5,425 bases of DNA from Treponema sp. (GTDB lineage: Bacteria > Spirochaetota > Spirochaetia > Treponematales > Treponemataceae): positions 1-5,425 of the forward strand of contig JAEDCY010000078.1 in NCBI GenBank assembly GCA_016293915.1, read 5' to 3'. The notes beneath the pieces were generated by a model. It had not been told where the DNA came from and searched no databases. It saw only the letters and a program-made list of their open reading frames with translations. The position numbers and the translations under genes are program-made. Positions 1 to 5,425 of the stretch are shown piece after piece. Each line of letters begins with the position of its first letter. Position 1 is the first letter of the stretch.

Positions 1-16
1 CCTTGTATGGTTTTAT

Positions 17-51
17 TGCACTAATTCAAATGCAATTATTTGGTTAGTGTA
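17..51. repeat. Imperfect inverted repeat / potential hairpin downstream of cas2
   Basis: CACTAA (19-24) pairs with TTAGTG (44-49) and CAAAT (27-31) pairs with ATTTG (38-42). There is a two-against-one bulge between the blocks and a six-base loop GCAATT; T17-A51 and G18-T50 can extend the stem. Neither strand has a T-run directly after it, so it is not a canonical intrinsic terminator. It lies about 40-70 bases downstream of the predicted leader promoter start and could be a protein-binding or leader RNA structure. Its role is unknown. Confidence 0.5.
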
Positions 52-96
52 TACAAAATTCGGCTTTTTCATTGATCAACAATCCTTTCTTTTTTA

Positions 97-126
97 ATTA
101 TAGCACATTAAGACCGAGGTTTTCAA
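97..126 (-). promoter_or_regulatory. Putative sigma70 promoter directly after cas2, likely the CRISPR leader promoter
   Basis: Reading leftwards, TTGAAA (121-126) is followed by an 18-base spacer and a perfect TATAAT (97-102). A TG one base before the TATAAT gives an extended -10 (TGCTATAAT). The -35 hexamer abuts the cas2 stop codon at 127-129. Transcription would begin near position 90 and run out of the left edge. Type V-A arrays normally follow cas2, so this is the expected place for the leader promoter. That assignment is inferred because no repeat is visible in the window. Confidence 0.6.
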
Positions 127-402
127 TCATTTTACTATCAACAATTCAGAATCTTCATTTCTTGCATACCCATATTTTTGAATTTTGCAGGAACTGCTCA
201 TTTGAAAAATATACACACTGTCTGTTTGATCAAATTGTTTCAACCACTTGTTGTTGATATCGGTAACAATATTATTTAAGATTCTTTCACTGTTTTCAAT
301 TTCGTAAACAGAATACCGGAGCATATGTCCAAATTTTTTTATATATCTGTTAAACTTGGCTCTTTTTTTATCATTCGCGATATCATAACTTACAATAATC
401 AT
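127..402 (-). CDS. cas2: Cas2, CRISPR adaptation protein
   Basis: Cas2 is the small ferredoxin-fold dimer that bridges two Cas1 dimers in the spacer integration complex. The 91-residue product opens with the hallmark first strand MIIVSYDIAND, with the conserved Asp at position 7, followed by KRAKFNRYIKKFG and the LRYSVYEIE strand. It ends in the short C-terminal strands typical of the family, so it looks full-length and intact. The start at 402 is set by a strong GGAGGAG site 4 nt upstream and by an ATGA overlap with the cas1 stop. It is last in the operon, the usual place next to a type V-A array. With the linked Cas1 broken it has no visible partner in this locus. It could serve with a Cas1 encoded elsewhere, or simply persist unused. 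Confidence 0.95.
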   Translation of the reverse strand: MIIVSYDIANDKKRAKFNRYIKKFGHMLRYSVYEIENSERILNNIVTDINNKWLKQFDQTDSVYIFQMSSSCKIQKYGYARNEDSELLIVK

Positions 403-836
403 TGCTCTCCTCCGATTTCAAAAGTCGGAAATTTTTCCGGCGGCAAAGATTTCATAAACGCTCTGTAATAGGACTGAATATACACAAATATTTCTTCTTT
501 ATTTTCAAGAATAGGAGCCATCAAAACTTTAACATAATCAGCCGATTTTTCCCATTTCAAGCGATACTGATTGTTAAAAACCAAAAAATCCTCCTCTTTG
601 ATTTGCTTCAAATTAATTGCATTTTTCACTTGATGGTCTATTAACGTCCGAAAGGGTTCAACCAAATCGCAGACTAAAGATTTTCTCATATAAAATTGCC
701 TGTGCACCACACCGCAGAATGTGTCGAAGCCATAACTTGAGAGCAATGCATCAATAAAAGCAAAAAGAAGTGTATAGCCAATATCAAGAGCCGAATTTAC
801 ATAATCACGTTTGACGCGAGGCTGCCTTCCTTTCCA
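399..836 (-). pseudogene. cas1: cas1 remnant (C-terminal ~145 codons of the integrase)
   Basis: Cas1 is the metal-dependent integrase that, with Cas2, inserts new spacers. The frame reads LWKGRQPRVKRDYVNSALDIGY, the junction of the Cas1 N- and C-terminal lobes (family pattern R.RRP..D.VN.LLS.GY). It runs on through a conserved GVVHRQF (His codon 702-704) and CDLVEPFR (Asp codon 666-668, Glu codon 657-659) to a TGA at 399-401. These are the catalytic His and the second acidic site. The first catalytic Glu and the whole N-terminal domain are gone, since full-length Cas1 is about 320-340 residues. The frame is open back to 887, but residues upstream of the Trp at 836 overlap cas4 DNA and are not Cas1-like. 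It has no ATG; a TTG at 746 would skip the lobe junction. It is out of frame with the cas4 fragment, so a fusion product would need a -1 frameshift. Its stop overlaps cas2 as ATGA. Confidence 0.9.
407..413 (-). promoter_or_regulatory. Ribosome binding site of cas2
   Basis: GGAGGAG on the minus strand lies inside the end of the cas1 remnant. It is followed by AGCA and the cas2 ATG, and the GGAGG core is 6 nt from the start. cas2 can therefore be translated independently of whether ribosomes traverse the broken cas1 frame. Confidence 0.85.
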
Positions 837-976
837 AAGAACGCCGTTCCGTTTAACTGATAAGAGTCCTGCCCCAATAGATTTTCTTCATCTGTTTCAA
901 GAGAGTGAAAATAAATTGAAACAGGACAGAAAACAAAGTCATTCAAGCTTGAAATAGCAATCGGTTCCTCGCTCAT
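797..976 (-). pseudogene. cas4: Truncated cas4 (N-terminal fragment, 59 codons)
   Basis: Cas4 is an Fe-S RecB-like nuclease that trims prespacers and selects PAMs for the Cas1-Cas2 integrase. The first ~45 residues are typical of it: AISSLNDFVFCPVSIYFH carries the first cluster cysteine (C17), followed by the conserved YQLNGTA. Homology then stops abruptly. The next 14 residues match nothing in Cas4 and come from reading cas1 DNA out of frame up to a TAA at 797-799. Cas4 is usually about 170-200 residues, so the catalytic Asp, the E-x-K motif and the three C-terminal cysteines are all missing. The start at 976 overlaps the cas12a stop (ATGA), which suggests translational coupling; an in-frame ATG at 997 lies inside cas12a and is less likely. 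A nuclease function is not possible for this fragment. A relict Fe-S or scaffold role cannot be excluded but is unsupported. Confidence 0.88.
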
Positions 977-3900
977 TTTTGCGCATACTCGAGCCAATCG
1001 GCGTTCTTGACAGTGAGATTTGCCTTGTCAAGTTCGTCATCTGCCGTGTTTTTCAAAACTTCTATTGCCCAAAGGGCTTTTCTGGCAATGTTATACGCTC
1101 CGTTTGCGTCTGCGCTTTCCGGAAGGGAAGCTTCTGAGCCTATATAATTACGGCTATCGAAGAATTCTCCCCTTTCGTTTTTGACAGGTGAAATAAGATA
1201 ATCAACAGCAACATTGCCGGTTTCGCTGTTTCTCATCTGCAAGGTTTGAGCAAAAAGTTTGATGAGCCTGTGATGAAAATCCTTGTTTGAAATCGAAACA
1301 ATTGAGGATTTAATATCTCCGCAGATGTCAACTCCGAATTCACTGAACAAAGCTTTATATTCATCGGTCAGAACAATCGTTTTATTATCAAATTCATTGT
1401 TTTTCTCCGGATTTCGATAATTTATGATTCTCTCGCCGTTTGAATAAATTGTCCATTTCTTTTTATATGATGACGAGGCTTTGGGGAATTTGTCATAGTC
1501 AATATCAAACTCAAACATATTCTCCGTGCTGTTAAACCGAATGTCATCCACTTTTTCAAAGAATGAAATTGAATCAGCAACGCTTTGATATTTTGGATGA
1601 ATTAAATCAACAAATCCTGTCGTCGGATCGATTTTACTTGTCAGCCAGGCGGGCACATAAAAAATAATGCCGTTTTGTCTGCCTTTATTGACGCCGTCAA
1701 CCTTGTTCGTGAGCTGATAGGCATTCAGCAATCCGCCTGTTTCCTCCGGATCCGAATCCTTGTTGACCAAATAATTCAGCTTTGAAATCAACATGTTTTC
1801 AAACTTCTGATAAACCTGCTTTTCCACTTTGAATCTGCCGTTCTTAAAGCCGAAATTAAGATCCTCCATGGCAACAACAGCATCATATTTCAAAACCAGC
1901 TTGCAAATTTCATGGACAACAAGGCTCAAATATCCTTCTTTCAATTCCTTGATGTTTTCAATTGTTCCCCAACTTTTTCTCGCCTTATCTCTTTGGGCTT
2001 CTTTGGACTCGAGAAGCTCATGGTAATCAACTTTATATCCATTATCGCCGATTATCTCATTAAGCGACTTCTGATAAACGATGTTTCCTTTGTTGTCGAT
2101 AACGCAAATATAAAGAAGATTTCTTTCGCCTCTGTCAATTCCGATAACATAATTGTTTTCGGAGCTTTTTATGGCTTTTCTGACATCGTTATTGATGAAA
2201 TTTTGACCCGGAGCTTTGAAATTGAGCGTGATGGGAACATGAAGCGAAAACTGCCTCTTGGTAAACCTCTTGTCTTTGATAAGTTCATATTCAAATGTGC
2301 TCGTTTTCTTTGCGTTGTCCGGGTTTTTGTTTTTCAAAGCCTGATTTGCGGGATGCGTGATTTTTTCTTTTTCGCTTATGCTTGCCTCACGATAGAACAT
2401 TTCCGCCCCGCCGTTCAACTGATAAACAACATCCCTGAGATTTCTTTCATCAAACAGCATTTTGAAGTACATTGTGTGAAGATTCTGCTTGCCGTGACTA
2501 TACTCAGAGAAATCTTTGTTATAGATTTTGAAAAGGTATAGCTGACCGGATTCAACAAGGTTAAGGATTTGTCTATAGGATACATCAGAAAACTTTATCT
2601 GATACGCCTGTGAATCAACATCAGCTAAGAATTCTTGATATGAAGTATATTCGCTTGGTGCTTTGAAATGGAAATCGAAAGAGTTATAGTACTCTTTTAT
2701 GCGATCTTTATAAAAATCAATATAAGTGACCAAATCCTCTTTTGAAAAGCACTCGCTATGCTTAGAAAAACTACGGCACTTTCTGATTCTGTTTATTTCT
2801 TCGGGTAAATAGGTGTTTCTGAGTTCTTCAAGAATTAGATTTTCACCAATATGTTCACCAGTTTTTTCCTTACGGCCTGTTTTTTTAACAGTTACTCCAT
2901 TAATTACCATGAGATTAGGGATGTCCTTTGAAGGGCTTGCCATTTGCTGATAAATCATCTTGGAAAATGTGTCATTTTCATCGTGAGGTTTGTCGTAAGT
3001 TTTAGGCAGAAAACTCTTGAGGTCTTTGTCCATAAACGCAAGGTAATAATAATCTTTGTCCTTGAAAAGCTGTACAGAGTGGGCAAACTCGCAGTTTACT
3101 GCCCAACCTTTCATAAGTAACGAATTGTCAAAGTTAAGTTTTATCTTATCTTTCGAATAAGGTTTCTGGGTCATATGATTTCTGACCTTATCATAAAGCT
3201 TGTCTACGAGAGACAGGTTTTCAAACAAAGGCAAAAACTGGCCATAGAAAATTTCGTCTTTGTTTTCCTCTTTCCCTGTTCCGAGCAAAGGCTTGACAAG
3301 CTTTTCAAGATCTTTTATCGAATCAAGTAAGGATTTCATCTGCTCGATTGCCTTATCATTTTTACAAAGTTTGATTTCGTTTGACTTTTCATAATCAGAG
3401 GTTAACAGATATTCCGCATTCTTGTATGATTCGGTTATGAGTTCTACACTTTTTTCAACTTCGTCGGTAAAATAATCAAAAATATTTCCGTCAGCCTTTT
3501 GGCTTCCGAGCTCCTGCAATTCGCGCAGATTAAAGCTTTTTACGGAATTAAATTTCTTCTTCTCATCCTCATAATACTTTTCGGTAAAAATACCTTTTTT
3601 TGGCGGATGCTCGGATTCATATTTTTCGTTCCATGCGGTGGTTATTGCGCTCCACGAACCAAAAGCAGCGTTTGAAAGGCTTGTTAAAGGCAATCCCGAC
3701 ATATGGTGAATGCCGTTGGAATCAAATGATTTAAAATCTGCAAACAGAGCCCTAATTTGGGGCAACGTTTCTTTTAAAAATTCGCTATAGTAGGAATTAA
3801 CCGCCGAAACCACTTCGTTGTCCGATTCAAACTTTTCAATTACAAAAGAAATTGTTTTTTTATCGCTGAGAATCTGTTTAAACAGATGCTTCATTAAGGG

Positions 3901-4722
3901 CAAGCGAACAGACTTGTCCGTTTTTGCAACCTGCTGATTATACAGATTTATGTACTCATTAAGACCCTTTACTTTTGTTCCGTCCGAGCAGGTGTATCCG
4001 CCGAGAATGCCATTGTACCGGTCAATGCCGGATTGAGAAAGAACAAAGCTGAAATAATCAAGATTAAAAATATCCGCAGCATTGATTCCGTATGCATTAA
4101 AGCAGTTTTCATTTAGTTCCTCAAGGTCCTCATCCGCTAGCAGCTCGGCAACCTTTTTAAAGCTGTTGGCATTATCAAGAAATTTAGGCAGATTGTCATT
4201 TATGCATCGATATGAAATTGCGGTGGATTGAGCTTCAGCAGAATACATATTCTTTCTGTTTTCATAAAATCCATAAAAGTATGTTGTGAAATCTTGAAAC
4301 ATCTCAACCGATTTCAGTTCATCTTTATTGGTTAAAAATTCCGGAAGAATTTCTTTTACCATTTCTTTTCCGAAAATAGATTTGAACATCGGATTTTTTG
4401 TCAGGCGATCGGAAATGCTTTTGCGCATGGCCGATTCTGCCTTTTCCATGGTTTTTAAATCTTTCTCATCCTTGCCGGGTTTGTAATAGAGTGCAGCATA
4501 ATCCTTTACTCCGTCAAGAATAAAGTTCAAAAGCATAGATTCAATATATGATCTGTGATAACGATCGATATATTCTTTCACTTTTTCATATTCTTTTGCT
4601 CTCTTTTTATCTTGTTCAAGCAAAAGGTTTGCATTGAAGTGTTCTTCGGTTTTTCCTATGGGGATTAAAGAAAATCTCAAAGTTTTGGACAATGGATAGC
4701 GATTGATGAATTGCTCTTTCAT
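973..4722 (-). CDS. cas12a: Cas12a (Cpf1), type V-A CRISPR effector nuclease
   Basis: This is the single-protein effector that processes pre-crRNA and cuts crRNA-matched double-stranded DNA with one RuvC site. At 1249 residues it is a normal family length. The N-terminus has the WED-I signature YPLSKTLRF (about 9-17). The WED/PI region covers about 510-710. The crRNA-processing residues are H790, K799 and K816 in a THPANQALKNK...IKDKRFT context, matching FnCas12a H843/K852/K869. RuvC-I Asp is D863 (GIDRGERN), bridge-helix Trp W918, RuvC-II Glu E953 (AMEDLNFGF), Nuc Arg R1164 (LQMRNS) and RuvC-III Asp D1205 (ADANGAYNIA), so the active site is complete. The start is fixed by a GGAGGT site 6 nt upstream and by the family N-terminus. 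The stop overlaps the cas4 start as ATGA. The odd part is the PAM-contact face: K538, C544 and N603 replace As S542, K548 and K607. Identity is certain; altered PAM preference is inferred. Confidence 0.98.
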   Translation of the reverse strand: MKEQFINRYPLSKTLRFSLIPIGKTEEHFNANLLLEQDKKRAKEYEKVKEYIDRYHRSYIESMLLNFILDGVKDYAALYYKPGKDEKDLKTMEKAESAMRKSISDRLTKNPMFKSIFGKEMVKEILPEFLTNKDELKSVEMFQDFTTYFYGFYENRKNMYSAEAQSTAISYRCINDNLPKFLDNANSFKKVAELLADEDLEELNENCFNAYGINAADIFNLDYFSFVLSQSGIDRYNGILGGYTCSDGTKVKGLNEYINLYNQQVAKTDKSVRLPLMKHLFKQILSDKKTISFVIEKFESDNEVVSAVNSYYSEFLKETLPQIRALFADFKSFDSNGIHHMSGLPLTSLSNAAFGSWSAITTAWNEKYESEHPPKKGIFTEKYYEDEKKKFNSVKSFNLRELQELGSQKADGNIFDYFTDEVEKSVELITESYKNAEYLLTSDYEKSNEIKLCKNDKAIEQMKSLLDSIKDLEKLVKPLLGTGKEENKDEIFYGQFLPLFENLSLVDKLYDKVRNHMTQKPYSKDKIKLNFDNSLLMKGWAVNCEFAHSVQLFKDKDYYYLAFMDKDLKSFLPKTYDKPHDENDTFSKMIYQQMASPSKDIPNLMVINGVTVKKTGRKEKTGEHIGENLILEELRNTYLPEEINRIRKCRSFSKHSECFSKEDLVTYIDFYKDRIKEYYNSFDFHFKAPSEYTSYQEFLADVDSQAYQIKFSDVSYRQILNLVESGQLYLFKIYNKDFSEYSHGKQNLHTMYFKMLFDERNLRDVVYQLNGGAEMFYREASISEKEKITHPANQALKNKNPDNAKKTSTFEYELIKDKRFTKRQFSLHVPITLNFKAPGQNFINNDVRKAIKSSENNYVIGIDRGERNLLYICVIDNKGNIVYQKSLNEIIGDNGYKVDYHELLESKEAQRDKARKSWGTIENIKELKEGYLSLVVHEICKLVLKYDAVVAMEDLNFGFKNGRFKVEKQVYQKFENMLISKLNYLVNKDSDPEETGGLLNAYQLTNKVDGVNKGRQNGIIFYVPAWLTSKIDPTTGFVDLIHPKYQSVADSISFFEKVDDIRFNSTENMFEFDIDYDKFPKASSSYKKKWTIYSNGERIINYRNPEKNNEFDNKTIVLTDEYKALFSEFGVDICGDIKSSIVSISNKDFHHRLIKLFAQTLQMRNSETGNVAVDYLISPVKNERGEFFDSRNYIGSEASLPESADANGAYNIARKALWAIEVLKNTADDELDKANLTVKNADWLEYAQK

Positions 4723-4728
4723 AAAAAT

Positions 4729-4734
4729 ACCTCC
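4729..4734 (-). promoter_or_regulatory. Ribosome binding site of cas12a
   Basis: On the minus strand GGAGGT stands 6 nt before the ATG at 4722, separated by ATTTTT. It is a near-ideal Shine-Dalgarno site and fixes the cas12a start. Confidence 0.9.
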
Positions 4735-5049
4735 AAACTTCTATCTCTTAACTGTTTTTGTTTGCAGCATCGTATCTGAATATCGTTTCCTGCAGTAACT
4801 CAAGCATCTGCTTGTACTAACCATCTTTAAGTGTCTCACGTGGTGTTATCGCTTTATCCACCGACGTCAACACACAGAACCATATCAGCAAGCGAGTTTC
4901 TCATCGTATGGGAAGAGATGTGTTATACGCAAAACCTGCCTCAAATCCGGCATTATTGGCAATTCATTAAAATTTTTGTCTCTGTGCTTTAATTGTGTCA
5001 ACTATAGTCTTCGTCTCCGCTGGGACATAATAAAATTACTATAACATCT
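4735..5049. other. Intergenic region upstream of cas12a, no recognisable gene
   Basis: About 315 bases with no open frame that has both a start and a ribosome binding site. The plus-strand frame 4799-5041 is stop-free for 81 codons but has no ATG, and its translation, rich in Cys, Arg and His, looks unlike a real protein. The operon promoter should lie here on the minus strand. The best -35-like hexamer is TTGACA (complement of 4996-5001), but no good -10 follows at 16-18 bases. A short palindrome, CAAGCATCTGCTTG (4801-4814), lies about 80-90 bases before the cas12a start and could be an operator. I see no CRISPR repeat, tRNA or insertion-sequence end. Confidence 0.6.
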
Positions 5050-5247
5050 ATGCTAATGATCAAAGGAACAGCTCGTTATTTCTACAATATCATTTTTATT
5101 ATATTCCTTTTTTTCGCTTTGTCAAATATTATTTTTCTTTTGAACACATTTTTCAATCTTCGCTATACATTGGCACTGCTCTATACAGTAATGTGTACAG
5201 GCAACATACTCGCTTTCATCGTTATGATTTACTATACAAGTCTATAG
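5050..5247 (+). CDS. Possible small membrane protein, function unknown
   Basis: This is a 65-codon frame on the opposite strand to the cas operon. It contains two hydrophobic stretches that could each span the membrane, about residues 11-35 (rich in Phe and Ile) and about 41-63. A polar turn with Asn and Arg separates them. I do not recognise a family. No Shine-Dalgarno sequence precedes the ATG at 5050 or the second ATG at 5056. T-rich DNA encodes hydrophobic residues by chance, so it may not be a gene. After its TAG the same frame stays open to the window end, so it could also be the front of a nonsense-interrupted gene. Confidence 0.3.
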   Translation: MLMIKGTARYFYNIIFIIFLFFALSNIIFLLNTFFNLRYTLALLYTVMCTGNILAFIVMIYYTSL

Positions 5248-5425
5248 ATCCATCTTACTATTCTCTCAAATCAAAATCAGCAAACACAAACCTCATTGGT
5301 TTTTCATTTCAATGTCTATCTAATCTTATCATCAGAGATTTCTCCCGCCGTTCTTGCAAATTTTGAAAGCATAGGAAACAAAAGAAATGCCGAAAAGTTT
5401 TTGCTAGAAGACTTAAGAATAGTTG
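5248..5425 (+). other. Open frame running off the right edge, uncertain coding status
   Basis: Directly after the TAG at 5245-5247 the same plus frame is open for 59 codons to the window end, without an ATG. Its last part reads ISPAVLANFESIGNKRNAEK, a protein-like composition with purine-rich first codon positions. The opposite strand also offers a protein-like tail of 36 codons ending at a TAG (5316-5318), including PMLSKFARTAGEISDDKIR. At most one is real and the window is too short to decide. No family is recognised. Confidence 0.25.

Noticed and set aside
17..51. Intrinsic terminator for the cas operon
   Set aside because: The stem is AT-rich and not followed by a T-tract on the minus strand, and the predicted leader promoter lies between it and cas2.
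72..257. Plus-strand 61-codon frame
   Set aside because: It is antisense to cas2 and the leader, and consists of Phe, His and Cys runs typical of a shadow frame.
402..644. Plus-strand 80-codon frame
   Set aside because: It is the antisense shadow of the cas1 C-terminal frame.
817..838. GKEGSLAS at the end of the cas4 fragment looks slightly like the Cas1 catalytic-Glu motif (EG.A.)
   Set aside because: It is an out-of-frame reading of the DNA that encodes the Cas1 segment WKGRQPR, so the resemblance is accidental.
799..844. Programmed -1 frameshift joining the Cas4 and Cas1 frames into one protein
   Set aside because: No good slippery heptamer with a downstream structure is visible in the overlap, and the product would still lack both active sites. 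Gene decay is simpler.
1829..2541. Long plus-strand open frames antisense to cas12a, the largest 209 codons at 1912-2541
   Set aside because: They lie wholly opposite the highly conserved WED-III to RuvC-II coding region and their translations match nothing. They are shadows of cas12a.
5080..5094. TTATTTCTACAATAT resembling the AATTTCTACT...GTAGAT handle of a V-A repeat
   Set aside because: The complementary GTAGAT arm is absent, it occurs once, and it lies inside another open frame at the wrong end of the operon.

Overview
The window holds the effector and adaptation end of a type V-A CRISPR-Cas locus, all on the minus strand. Reading in the direction of transcription (right to left), the genes are cas12a (4722-973), the first quarter of cas4 (976-797), the C-terminal part of cas1 (about 836-399) and cas2 (402-127). 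The genes are packed as one operon. The cas12a stop overlaps the cas4 start as ATGA, and the cas1 stop overlaps the cas2 start as ATGA. cas12a and cas2 each have a clear Shine-Dalgarno sequence. No CRISPR repeat lies inside the window. The array is probably just past the left edge, because a good sigma70-type promoter firing leftwards sits flush against the cas2 stop.

The interference protein looks complete: 1249 residues, with all RuvC acidic residues, the Nuc-domain arginine and the crRNA-processing His/Lys/Lys present. The adaptation module is broken. One internal deletion appears to have joined Cas4 at about residue 45 to Cas1 just upstream of its W..R.PR..RD.VN motif, in different reading frames. 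This removed the Cas4 nuclease core and the Cas1 N-terminal domain with the first catalytic Glu. Cas2 remains intact. The locus therefore probably still interferes with spacers it already holds, but cannot acquire new ones without a Cas1 supplied from elsewhere in the genome.

A second notable point is in the PAM-reading face of Cas12a. In a gap-free alignment with remembered AsCas12a sequence, the lysines equivalent to As K548 and K607 are Cys544 and Asn603 here, and the position of As S542 is Lys538. PAM preference may therefore differ from canonical TTTV.

The right-hand 700 bases hold no recognisable gene. 4723-5049 is the cas12a upstream region and has no convincing promoter. 5050-5247 is a possible 65-residue two-helix membrane protein on the plus strand with no ribosome binding site. 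5248-5425 is an open frame of uncertain reality.

The host is probably a low-GC Firmicute of class Clostridia. This is inferred from low GC, strong Shine-Dalgarno sites, and a Cas12a C-terminal half resembling Lachnospiraceae Cas12a (for example the DANGAYNIARK and EWLEYAQ-like ending). The genus cannot be told from this window.
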